NCBI GenBank assembly: GCA_037349105.1
Contig: JAYJMM010000119.1
Span: forward strand, 5,839,001-5,903,000
Direction: 5' to 3'
Length of the DNA: 64,000 nt
Source: Limnomonas spitsbergensis
Lineage: Eukaryota; Chlorophyta; Chlorophyceae; Chlamydomonadales
The notes below the pieces were generated by a model. The model worked only from the letters and a program-made list of their open reading frames with translations. It did no database searches and was not told the origin of the DNA. Position 1 is the stretch's first letter; each line of letters begins with the position of its first letter. This document shows positions 46,805-57,400 of the stretch, piece by piece. The position numbers were made by a program, and so were the translations under genes.

Positions 46805-47623
46805 TTAACCTCTCATGTTCTTGAAGTAAACCAAGCGCTCCTCCTTTGCCTGAATAATGACCTGGGTCACGCGGGTGGACATGACCTTCTGGTGCGGGTG
46901 CTTATCCGGGTGCCACAACAGCAGCAGTGACTTGGCCCGCCGGTCCAGCTCCTTGGCATCCGTAGCCGCGTTCATCTCAGCCACAATTCCTTGTTTGATG
47001 CTGCTGAGCGTGAACGCCTCCTCATGTGCCCCGAGCGGGGCGGCCTTGGCTTGGTTCCTGCGTCGCTCAGCCTCCAGCTTAGAGTGTTCCAAATCTGAAC
47101 GTAGTTCTGTCACCAAGTCTTGTAACTTTTGCTCGCGTTGTATTGCTTGATGCCTCCAAGTCCTGGCTTCGTTCTGGCGACGCTCAGCCTCCAGCTCAGA
47201 GCGTTTTAAAATTGAATGTAGTTCTGTCACCAAGTCTTGCAACTTTTGCTCACGTTGTCTTGCCCTGAAAGCGTCCTTGGTTTGAGCATCGTGGTCATCG
47301 ATTTGGATTTTTAGAGCCAGGTTGGCCTTCTTTAGTTTTGTAACCTTCTCATTCGAAAACCAGGCGCTGGCACATGCTGCATGCAGCTCTGTCCGGGCAC
47401 CATCCCTCTCCTTGACAGCTTCGGCCAATTTCCTTTCAACGCTGTGAAGATGTTGGAGATCTATCCCTGTCTGGCATGCGCAGTATGCCTGACAGCTGGT
47501 TGATGCAGGTCTTGGGGCATAACTGTAGTCTTCTTGGCTTTCTTGTTCTCTTTTTCCACTGCGATGCCTCTGCTTCATGGGCGCGCCGTCATAGCGTGGT
47601 GTTGGTATTGACGAGGTGTTGTC
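46805..47623 (-). CDS. Coiled-coil protein with a J-domain-like C-terminus (final exon; upstream exon not found)
   Basis: The last exon opens after a CTTGACAG acceptor at 47624 and ends with a stop at 46805; an ATG at 47576-47578 would give 257 aa. The N-terminal part is basic and Ser/Gln-rich. The middle is coiled coil with a 38-residue duplication in which QREQKLQDLVTEL and LEAERRxNxA occur twice. The C-terminus contains AKSLLLLWHPDKHPHQKV followed by a helix, which matches the HPD loop and flanking helices of J-like domains of the sacsin type. J-domains stimulate Hsp70 ATPase; here this is inferred only from the HPDK motif and helix layout. The spacing to a true J helix I and the missing upstream exon leave the full protein unknown. 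Confidence 0.6.
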   Translation of the reverse strand, partial: DNTSSIPTPRYDGAPMKQRHRSGKREQESQEDYSYAPRPASTSCQAYCACQTGIDLQHLHSVERKLAEAVKERDGARTELHAACASAWFSNEKVTKLKKANLALKIQIDDHDAQTKDAFRARQREQKLQDLVTELHSILKRSELEAERRQNEARTWRHQAIQREQKLQDLVTELRSDLEHSKLEAERRRNQAKAAPLGAHEEAFTLSSIKQGIVAEMNAATDAKELDRRAKSLLLLWHPDKHPHQKVMSTRVTQVIIQAKEERLVYFKNMRG

Positions 47624-49117
47624 CTGTCAAGGCACCAGGCATATGTTTAGTAGGAAATCAGGTATTGGAGGGAGCTCAGATCTGCATGGTAAGTTTATGT
47701 TGCACTGATTCCCTCTGAGACAAACTCTATGAGCTCTGGCACCATATCAGAGAATGACACCGGTAAGTGGGCATACCAAGTCACCAAGATAGATAGCAAA
47801 GTAGCAGGATATAGAATGACACAGTGTGGTTCAAGCCAGGTTTTACTTCCAAGGAAGCATGATACGGCACAGGTTAAGCCGGATTGTGCAACACTGCATG
47901 TTAGGCTTATGCGCATCGGGTTGGTGCATCCGTCCCATGATCCCAGTAGGTCCAATTGATAGCAACTGACGTATCGTTAGCTTTTCAGATATGCGTGGGA
48001 TAGCTGAATATTCAAGTCTGCATGACAACTGTACAAGATGCATCCAGCCAGGTAATCGAAACCAATTTGTCTATCTGAAGGCAATATTGATCCAGCCCCA
48101 TACTGATCAGCATGTACTAAAATCAGTTCATCACAACTCCCATGATTGATGAGGTCTACCTCTATGGAGATGTTCAGCTTCATTGTATAACGCTCCGTCC
48201 CAGGCACTGAGATGGTGCACAAGCCTGACTCCTGTATGCGTGCCATCGTCCCGCCGGGGTTGGCGTCTTTTAGCAAGACCTTGAGGATCATCTCTCGAGA
48301 CTTGAGTAGTCGAGGACAAAATATGGCCAGACGATGAGAATTCCCTTGATTGCAATGGAATCAGCGCCGGCAAGCAAATAACGCGTTCAAATCAAATGGG
48401 TCAAAATTAGGGATTGAAGGTCAAAACCGATTCGGAACGAGCTGACATTATGTTGGGTTGCCTTGCTTCATATCGTGTATTTGTTTGCAGCTGCTGATGG
48501 GGAGGCTAAAGTGGTCGGTGTCCATAGCTAGAGGGCTGTCGAGGCCCTGCCGCCCGGGGTAAATGTTTTCCACCTTATTTAAACTTGTTCACACGAAATA
48601 TTGCAGTTGCGTAAGCAGGGGAAAGCATGGGAGGGGTGTGTCACCAGTCGGACCTTGGCCGATCCACTCCTTTGCATGCAAGAAACGATACAACATGAAA
48701 CTGGAAATAAGCTTGCTTGCCTCCGGCACTAATGCCAAAACAGCTGATGGCCAGAAAAAAAGTTGGGCGGCGGGTCCAAAGGCCAGACCTTCCCTATACA
48801 ACATGCTAGGGAGATAGAGATCGCATCATCCTGGTATCACGTATGCGTATGTTGCCACGCCACGTAGGCGTATGTACGTTGATTGTTGGTGGGTGGATTG
48901 AGGGTTTGTAGATGAACACCCTGACCCGCAATCCGTTGTTGTCTTTCTGCCTCCACAGATGACAATTGTCGGTACTATCTATATTTTATTACTGGTCGGC
49001 AATCATGAAATGGGTTCGTGACAAAAGTTTGTGACTAGCAAGCGAGACGTCATTAAGAAACCCAACATTTCGCATCATAATCGGGGACGATTGACGCATC
49101 AACTAATTAAGCAATAT
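47624..49117. other. Stretch without a confident gene
   Basis: One minus-strand segment (about 48292-48165) looks exon-like: it follows a CTCGAGAG acceptor, reads KVLLKDANPGGTMARIQESG and then TERYTMKLNISIE, and ends at a GAG|GTAGAC donor. It could belong to the J-like gene, but I cannot connect the frames. No other coding signal was seen; the right end should contain the cyclin promoter. Confidence 0.4.
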
Positions 49118-52101
49118 ATGGTTTTTGCCATGGTTGGTAAAAGCGAGAAGCGTGTCCTCTTTAGCGATCCGGACACACCAAAACCAAGCCTCACCGGCGA
49201 AGCGCACTCCATGTCCTTGAGTCGCAAGAGCGGAGACTCGGCCTCCGAAGGCTCAGGAGGCGACCAGATTTATCCGCACACCTCTCAAAGCGTCTTTGCC
49301 ATGGTGGACCCGAGCTCCGAATGCAGCGCCACGCTCCACCAGCTCTTGGCGCATGCACTGCTGAAACTCGTCGCGGACATGAGATGTCAGGTGAGAACAA
49401 ACATTGGCCATTACGGCCCTGCTCACAAAACCTTAGAATAGTCCTTGTCATGAGGGCATCGCCATACATGGGTTTCATTGCCTCAGCATTTCTGCTGATG
49501 ATGCCCCATGGAGCGTAAATGTGTGATGCTACCCGTATTTATTGCAGTGCATTGGCCATCACGTCCTCTGTCAGAAGTACCTCAAATATGAATGGGGGCG
49601 TTGATGCGCCTGGGTGCCATGGCCTGTACATACATGATACCGCATGGCGCATACTTGTGTGATGCCATGTTTATTTCAGTGCTAACTAAAGCACCATCTG
49701 GCAGGCCATTCGAAAGCCCCCACAGGACCGATGGGAATCAATCCTTGACCAGAGTTTGGCCGGGAGCCCAAGCAGCAGGGCTTGCTGCAACTGGCCCACC
49801 CTGCCGTAGGCCCTGGTGTGTGGCTGAAGCATCATACAATAATAGTGGATGCCATGCGTCAACTTGAGTGCAGGGCAATGACGCAAAGCGAACGGTATAC
49901 CACGGAGCCAGGACGCCGCCGATCGCAATCAAGGATTACCTCCAGCGAATTGGGCAGTTCACGAAATGCAGCCCGGTCTGCTTTGTCATGGCCATCGCCT
50001 ACATGGACCGCTTGCACCAGGCAAGTCGCATGCTGACGGTCACGCCCATTCTTCCCTGGATTCAAGTCCAGGAACATGAGAGCTATGAAAGGTTCTAAAA
50101 AAGCTAGCCTTCTTGGGTTCACTCACTTTAAACTGTTGACTCCTCTTTAAAAACCAACGTTCCGCTCTCATCTCTGGCGGTCATTATGCATCGCGCCAAG
50201 CAATGCCCCGCCCTGACCTCTCCCTGTATATGCTGCATTTCATTTCTTCCCTTAGAAGGATCCAGATGTCAGGCCATGCATGCTGACTGTGCACCGCCTC
50301 ATGCTGGTGGGCACCATGCTGGCCAACAAACTGATGGACGAGAAGCGGTACAGCAACAAGTTCTGGGCACGGGTGAGTTTGTACCGCATGCGGTACTGCA
50401 GTAAATTCTGGATGGGTAGGTGTGAGTTTTTACTGCATGCATTACAGCAGTACATTATGGATGGCCACGGGTGAGTTTGTGCTGCAGGCGCTACAGCAGC
50501 CAGGTAAGGATGTGCATGGGTGGATTGTACCGCATGCGGTGCATCTGGAAGTTCTGGATGAGCCCGTGTGATTCTGTACTGCCCGCCCTGAGATAAGGTG
50601 GAGCAACAAGTTCTGGGCAGGGGTGAGATCGTACCGCTGGCCCTGACAGCAGGTCAGCAGGTACAATCAGCGAGAGATCCGACTACGAGTGCTGCGTCAC
50701 CCCGTGTGTTGTGTGTTTTCAGCACTGCGATGCAAACGATTTCATAAATCAATTGGATTCGTTCATGGCGTGATGATCTGTGATTCCGAGATTCCAAGAA
50801 TTTTCGACAGCCTGACGTCCTGCTCCATGAGACGGGATGATTAGATACCCCTCTATCCTTAACCCTTAGGCAGGCCAGCGTTCCACCTCCATGAGGAATT
50901 CATCCACCAGTAGGGCCAACAGGCTTTAACGCCATTACAACAATAGTGCTGATTGTTCATTGCACCTGACCAGGTGGGCGGGATCGCGCTCTCTGACCTG
51001 AACGCTCTAGAGTTGGAGACTCTCCTGCGGCTTGACTACCGGCTACAAGTCACACCAGAGGTCACGCGCTCATACCTGAGGCAGCTGCAGGTATAGTGGG
51101 GGTGCTGCTGTGCGGTGTAATGCTATCATTGCTATGAACAATCCAGCGGACTTATATATCCAGCGAGGCTGCCACCTCCTGCATGGCTGTGAGTCTGTCA
51201 TTGAGTCTACATCCTGACTGGCCTGATGCCTCCTGTCTTGATGCCTGCCGCTCTGCAGCCCACTAGCATGATACTGTCTTCTGGGCTGCCTGTCGCACTG
51301 CTGTATCTTAGACACTTCCTGCATGGCTGCTTGTCTGTCAATTTGTCAATAGCCCCATGCCTCCTGCCAGAATGCCTGTTGCTCTGCAGCCCACTAGCCT
51401 GGTACTTTGTTGCTGGGAGGCCTGTCTTTCATTGTGTCCCCATCCTGAGTAGCCTGACACTTAGTGCCTGGCTGCACATCGCTTACTTGTCTCTGCAGGC
51501 CAACACACTCACGCTTGACTCCGGAGCTGGCCGCCACCACCGCGAGAGCGTCGGGCGCAAGCGGCGCAGCTTGACCGGCGGCGCGGGCTCCTCACCCGAC
51601 GGCTCCTCCCCGGCAGGGTCTGACCGGAGGAGTCTGCGGCGGCTCAGCAGTGCTGACTCGGCCGGGGGAGGTGGTCAGGACGTCAGCATGGGCTCCGCCG
51701 GGGGCGGCATCCAGCGCAGCACTGGCGGGCAGGACGTCAGCATGGGCTCAGCTGGCGGCGGCGGCCAGCGCAGCACTGGGGGGCAGGAGGTCAGCATGGC
51801 GTCAGCGGGATGTGGCCTGCCTAATGGTGGCGGCGGCGGCTCCTCCTGTGGGCATAGCATGGCCTCGGTTGGAGCGGAGTACCAGACGGATGACGAGGTG
51901 GAGGGCAGGGCGAGAGCCGTCCTGGAGGAGGCGCCGGTGGAGTCTGCGGAGCAGCCGGCAGCGGCCCAGCAGCGTGTGGGGTATGCCGGGGAAGCCAACC
52001 TTGGGCCCGCCGTTGCGGCCGAGGGTGCATGCGGGCTGGCGCGGGGCAGCTTGCAACCGACCTCCGCCTCAAGGCGGGTATCCTGGGCGATTGACACCTA
52101 G
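49118..52101 (+). CDS. U/P-type (PHO80-like) cyclin, five exons, with a long repetitive tail
   Basis: Exons 49118-49390, 49874-50020, 50256-50372, 50974-51090 and 51499-52101; all phases are 0, giving 418 aa (a start at 49130 is equally possible). The cyclin box is spread over exons 1-4: HQLLAHALLKLVADM, then YHGARTPPIAIKDYLQRIGQ, FTKCSPVCFVMAIAYMDRL, LTVHRLMLVGTMLANKLMD, KRYSNKFWARVGGIALSDLN and LETLLRLDYRLQVTP. This matches plant CYCU/CYCP and fungal Pho80 cyclins, which partner CDKs in phosphate signalling and proliferation. Plant members are about 200-220 aa; here a 200-residue Ser/Gly-rich tail is added, with three repeats of GGQDVSMGSAGGG type. The intron after exon 2 starts CAG|GCAAGT, a GC-AG intron. 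Confidence 0.9.
49700..49848 (+). repeat. Dispersed repeat family A, near-complete copy in a cyclin intron
   Basis: Within the cyclin intron 49391-49873. Reads CAATCCTTGACCAGAGTTTG, AGCCCAAGCAGCAGGGC, TTGCTGCAACTGGCCC, TGCCGTAGGCCCTGGTG and GTGGCTGAAGCATC. Confidence 0.75.
50373..50660 (+). repeat. Decayed tandem copies of the 3' edge of cyclin exon 3
   Basis: The real edge reads GGTACAGCAACAAGTTCTGG, then GCACGGGTGAGTTTGTACCG. Behind it, GGTGGAGCAACAAGTTCTGG with GCAGGGGTGAGATCGTACCG (50591-50638) is nearly identical and includes a usable-looking donor. Three more worn copies lie between (TAAATTCTGGATGGGTAGG, CACGGGTGAGTTTGTGCTGC and GGAAGTTCTGGATGAGCCCG). Confidence 0.85.
51177..51468 (+). 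repeat. Two diverged roughly 145-bp tandem units in the last cyclin intron
   Basis: Both units run CCTGCATGGCTG, CCTCCTG..GAATGCCTG or TGATGCCTG, CTCTGCAGCCCACTAGC, CTGTC, then GACACTT. Each contains a CTCTGCAG decoy acceptor matching the real CTCTGCAG acceptor at 51491-51498. Confidence 0.75.
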
Positions 52102-52553
52102 GCGGCATACGAGAGGGAGGGAGGCCCCAAGTGCTGTGAAAAAGAGTGAGAGAAATGGAAATGCTTTTATGCTTGAGCCAGGTTCCAGATCGTGCATGAC
52201 TGCATGTATCAATATATGTCAGCGCTCCTCTCATTCCCATTCTCTGCTGGAATCTGCTTACCGTGGTAGTGTGTCAGACGCTGCGGGTGCCTACGTTTAC
52301 TTGTGGTTGTCACGAATTCAAGATCCTCTGCTGAGCGGCAGCGGTTGTTTGAGGGGCCAGTCAAGGCCTGCCTTGGTAGCCGCAGATGGGAGATATTGTT
52401 TATGTTTCATTACCGAATATTCCTTACTAAGAATCCAGCACCTGGGGGTGGGAGGAGGTTTTAGGGGAAAACCGTTTCAGTATTATTGATTAAGTTTGGC
52501 AGTACAGCACATTTGTGTGTGTGCCGCAGTGGAATATTAAAGTATGCCTTGTT

Positions 52554-52558
52554 TGTAA
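52554..52558 (+). promoter_or_regulatory. TGTAA polyadenylation signal of the cyclin gene
   Basis: TGTAA in the context GCCTTGTTTGTAAAG, about 450 bp after the cyclin stop codon. Confidence 0.4.
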
Positions 52559-54450
52559 AGTACATGCTGATACCTCTGAACCGTTGGGTGCCTTCTTGTG
52601 CATGGCCCAGAGGTGTAACGTCATTGACATGCTGATCTCGCACGGGTAATGATTCAGAGGTAAGGCAATGCTTTGGCAAGGTATCAGAGTGGTTACTTTT
52701 CATTTAAGGGCAGCGACCTGCTGAAAGCCTGGGAATCTGAGAGCCGACCCCAAAATATAACATTGCTTGATCCTGCCCTTAAGCCCAATTCTTGCGCATG
52801 GGCATGATACTTCTGGGGCCGCACCTGAGATGTATGGTATGATCCCTGTTGGCGCTCAGTGCCAGGTAGAAGGCTGACTGCAAGAAGGCCCTGGGCAGGT
52901 TTCAGCTCAAGTTAACTGCAGTACAGAGCAGGGTGTGCACACGGAGGCCGACAGCAGCATGGCAAACCATATGGGTAGTGAGCTTTTTCAGGTATGAATC
53001 AAAGCAGATGGTTCGAACAGATGAAATGGTGAATCATGAAAAAGCTAAACTAGGTCCACTACCGGTACTCAGGATACCAGCGAGTACCATTACTCAGAAA
53101 TACCGTTACTAAAAAAACTTATGAAGCTCGGGAAACCAGTATTCAGGCTAACGGTGTGTCACAGTATATTACAGTATACGTGACAGAACCGTTTAGACCG
53201 CAGTTAGCGTCATCGGTGACTCCGCAGCTTCTCTGCGGAGTCTCCGGATTTGAGCTGAGACCTAGAAACCCGCTTACGCAGGATAAGTTTGACAGGTTCT
53301 ACCGTACTCTGTATTGGGCCTGCCGGGTCCCTGTATCCCGGCAATTGCCTTGGCTAGTTTCTTCGTCCCTTTCTAAAGGACAGACCTCTATTTGTAACAA
53401 GCACCGGCCGTCTACGAGACCTACAGCTTACATATAAGTCAGTACCTTAATTCGAGTCAAGCCTAGCTCAGCCTCCGCTGAACTAGCTGGAGACAAGTAC
53501 CCCAGTAAGAGAAACGAGACCCTGCAGAAGAAGAAGTACGCAGTCTACGTCCCGTCCATCTCTCCGCGTGTTACGCGGTAAGTGCCCTTAACATAGCCCC
53601 GCTGGATCGCGACCAGACGGCCAGAAGGCCTATGCCCCTAAGTCAATTGCTATATACACAAATCACCAGCCAGCTGCTTAACTCGAAGAGCACTCGCAGC
53701 CAGTGAATAGTCACTGAGCCTGCCCGTAGGCGTCCATCACTGCCGTGAGGAAAGAAGTCCGCCACGGACCCGAAGCGCACATCGCGTGTCCTTTAGAAAG
53801 GGACGAAGTGGATCTAGCCTGATCAGCCTGATTTGCCAATTCCTGCTAAAGGTGCTTGTGCAGTGAAGTTGGAATTTTGTTTATATTCAAACGACCTTGG
53901 ACAGCATATGAACTGCACTTTGCTGTGGTAATCTCCATAGAGAGTGCCAAGTTAAGCCCTGAGAATCACTGAGAGTGGCAACTTAGTGTTGAGTCCAGGA
54001 GAGGCTTGAGGATCTGGCTGTGGATTTATACACCCAGCAGATAATTCCTGTGTGACTGCAGATTGTGATCAGGTGTATCCAATCGTTCATCATTGACAGA
54101 AGTGAACTTGTGGATAGATCATCCAAGTTTAAAATTTTGTGGTGTACCAAAGGATCCCCGCAGGTGTCAGAGAGGAACTGACACAGCGCAAGAGGATATA
54201 TCCGCCTGGAGGCGAGACATCCGCAAGGGACGTGTGCCAGCTAGAAGCAGCCCAGCCAGCAAAGGTGGGAGGGACTAAAAAGGCGAAGAAGGATTCCGCC
54301 AGATTAAAAAGTTTAGTGAGCATAAAAGCAGAGGGCAAGGCCTATCCTGCGAAATTGCTGTACCTGCCGTCCGGCCTTGACTAGCAGATCCTCACCAGAT
54401 TGCAGTAGGGATAAGGGGCAGAAGCCTAACGTTAGCAGGTTTTGTAGGGG
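52559..54450 (+). other. Leader or LTR-like region before the retroelement ORFs
   Basis: Gene-free and unlike its surroundings. It contains a perfect 25-base hairpin (stem GACTCCGCAG, 53218-53242), a 22-bp inverted repeat 405 bp apart (53361-53382 and 53787-53808, containing CCTTTAGAAAGGGACGAAG on the right arm), a small hairpin CCGCGT/ACGCGG at 53563-53577, and a TATATAAG-like ACATATAAG at about 53431. Short frames here are not convincing. The 3' copy needed to prove an LTR would lie beyond the window. Confidence 0.4.
53361..53808. repeat. 22-bp perfect inverted repeat pair enclosing 404 bp
   Basis: Left arm 53361-53382 starts CTTCGTCCCTTTC and right arm 53787-53808 ends GAAAGGGACGAAG; every one of the 22 positions is complementary. 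The flanks beyond the arms differ, so it could be a small inverted-repeat transposon, or the inverted terminal and complementary repeats found in some tyrosine-recombinase retroelements. Confidence 0.9.
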
Positions 54451-57400
54451 GTGTCGCCAGCACACCTGCAGGACAGTGCGGTTCGTAGAATGCCTGTGGA
54501 AATGACAGGCGTAGATCTGAACCCCGATAGGCACCAGCACCCTAACGTCCAACGGAAGAGTGGGCGTCTGAGGGGGCTGGAGCCGGGTGTAGACCTAAAA
54601 AATGCTAGTGCTGAGATTGTAGCAGAGGCCCTGTTGATGGCGGAAAAACTGGCAGGGCCAGTGGAACCGCCTGCAGAGGCCTGCAGGGTACCTGAGCCGG
54701 GCCGCGTACCACCCAGAGGGGCAGGGGCGCAGGCAGATGGGGCAGTACTAGTAACACGAAAAGGCATTGGTCGAGGGGGTCCATTGCCCGCTAGTTCCGA
54801 CAGCAGTCTGAATTTCGAGCAGGGGCAGACTCAAGCAGGAACCCCAGAGCTGATCTTGGATCAAGCAACGGAAGCATCCCAGAGCTGTGACACGCGACAG
54901 AGCAGTGAACCTGAGGCCGAGCTGCAGCAGAGCCTGCCCAGGATGGCGAGTGTTGCACAGCGGGTTGAAAAAGAACCCAGCCAACCGGATCTAAGGGCCA
55001 AGGTAGCCGCAGCTTCAGACAAGTTTGCAGGCTGTGATAAAACCGGCACAGACAAACCTCGAATAAAGACAGAGGAAGATGGGGCCAGGAATGTGCCTGC
55101 AGGGGTCAAGCGCGAGGAAGCTGAGCCCCAGCCAGCAGCGGGCGGACAGAGCTCGCAGGCAGGCAAGGAAAAGGAGAAACCAGCTGAGCCGGTAGGGGAG
55201 CCTTGGGCTGACCTAATATCTGAGGAAGAACAGCCAGACCCAGTTCAGAAAAAGCAGGGGCAGCCGACTACAGCAGGACTGCGTCCCGTGCAGCAGCTGC
55301 AGCCGCGCAAGGCACTGGTTAGAAGAGGAGCTGGATCCACAGTCTTCGGCACACCGCTGTCCAGTTTTCCACCCAGCTCAAACAGACATGCGCAGACATC
55401 CAAGGAGGGATCTAGCAGCCAGATGCAAAGAGAGCCAGAGCGCTCCGAGGCTGGGGGAGTAGTGTGCGGCAATGAGGAGTCAGAAGGACCGATTGGTTGG
55501 GCAGGAATTGTGCAGTGGGCAACAGACCTGTGGAAGCAAGTGTGCTCCAGGACGTTCTTGCATTTCCTGGACCAGGTCACAGCCATTGAGGAGTTCAAGG
55601 CCCATCATCTGCGGGGGTGGGCAACAAAGGCCATGTTGGGTATCCCCCACACAGGGTTGGACAGGGCGATACTGTTAGCCGCCCTTGGACAGGTATCCAA
55701 GGGAAGGGCGGGACACGAAGCAGCCAGGGCTGTTAAAGCCTTCGCAGATGAATGGTGCAACGAGGTCACAGGAGACCAGGAGGAACCTGGATCAGAGCCA
55801 GAGGATGAGGAGGACCAGGCGTGGGAAGGATTTGAAACAGAGGTGCAGCGGCCTGAGGGGCGCAGGGAGGTGCAAAGGTGGCAGCAGCAGGCGGGAGCCG
55901 CGCCAACACCAACACTCAGATCTGCAGCTTTCGAGGTCAGCAGCGAGCCCAGCCTCAGAGGACGGCCAAGGGGCAGGGAAGCGCCCAGCGCCAGCAGTCC
56001 AGCCGCCAGCGAAAGGGCGGAATTGACTAGCCGATCACTCGCCAGGATGGCAGAGCAAAGCACAGCAACACGCAGAGCAAGCAGGCAAGAGTCTTATGAG
56101 TTGCTGCGCATAGTCGAGGACAAAGAGAACGCATACCAGGAAACCCAGGTGGATTACATCAAGGAATTCCTGAGGAACAGGCAGTCAGGCGCAGCAAGGG
56201 GAGCCAGGAGGAATGAGCCTGCGGGCAGCGCACGGAGCAGTGGTCCAAGAATACAGGAGGCCAGAGAGGAAACACAGTCTGATTCCTATGCCAGGAATTA
56301 CACAGGCGGGACGCAGCCAGGTCGGCAGGGCCAGGAGCCGCCCAGGGGGCAGGCATACTCCAGGGAACAGCCTCACCAGCACAGCCAAGAGCCGCCCAGA
56401 GGACAGGCAGAGGGCAGGGAACAGCCAAGCCAGCAGAACCAGGAGCAAGCCAGGGGACCAGCGGAACACAGCAGAGGAGGGCGGCAGGAATGGCAAGACC
56501 AGGAGCTGCCCAGGGGACAGGCAGAGCCCGGTAGAGCACAGTCTCGAAGGCCTGGATCCGACAGCAGACCAGGCAGAAGCGAATCAGAACGTCCGCCACC
56601 CGAAGGAAGTAAAAGCTCGGCAGGCAGAGCGGGCAGACAGCCATCACGAGACGCTCACGATCAGGATGAGGATTATAACAGACATGACAGGTATCATTCA
56701 GGCCGCAGCCCATCGAGGGGCGGCAGTGGAGGACCGGGGTCGCGGTCAGAGTCAGTAGATTCGGGACCAGGAGGAGCGGACAGACGCAGGTCGGGGGCCA
56801 GACAGGAGTCCAGCGACCAGGAAATGAAAAGGCTCGATCGGGAGCAGGCAAGGGTGAACCTGCAGCTGCAGCAGCAGATGGTACTGCAGCTGGCAGGGGT
56901 AGCCAAGGTCGCCAAGATCCCAGCCATCCAAGGCAACGTACCAGTCCTGGATATGTCACACCCAGGCGCAGTTGCAGCCAGGAAGTATTGCCAGGCGTGT
57001 GGATACTGGGGATCGCACAACCGGTTGGCAATGTCAGATGACCAGCCAGCATTGGCTGTGGTAGCAGGTGAAATAGCTGGATCATGCCAGTCGCCGTCAG
57101 CTATGACGTTGCTGATCAAGTCGCTGGTCAAGCTGTGGGACAGCAAACCGGCCAGCATGAGGCCGCTGATGGCGGCCATCAGGGCAGCGCCCCACGCAGG
57201 AAATAGAATTGCCAGAGAGGTGGAGCGGATCGGACAGCAGTGGATAGCCCCAGCAGAGGGGCAGGGTTGCGAAGCTTCGCTACTCACATTGTGGATCAGG
57301 GTGGTCCAGGAGGAGGTGGGAAAGCCAACTTCAGAGGAGAGGACGGCCATCACCAACCTCAGGTTAGGAGTAAAGACTACTCTAGACCCAGACGTCAAGC

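Noticed and set aside
48660..48740. Similarity between RYNMKLEIS (plus, 48686) and RYTMKLNIS (minus, 48190)
   Set aside because: Too short, in opposite orientation, and without matching DNA flanks; treated as coincidence.
53156..53437. 93-codon plus-strand frame as a small gene
   Set aside because: It spans the leader hairpin and one arm of the inverted repeat and has no protein-like pattern.
56159..57085. 308-codon minus-strand frame opposite retroelement ORF1
   Set aside because: Antisense shadow of the repetitive Gln/Gly/Arg-rich part of ORF1.
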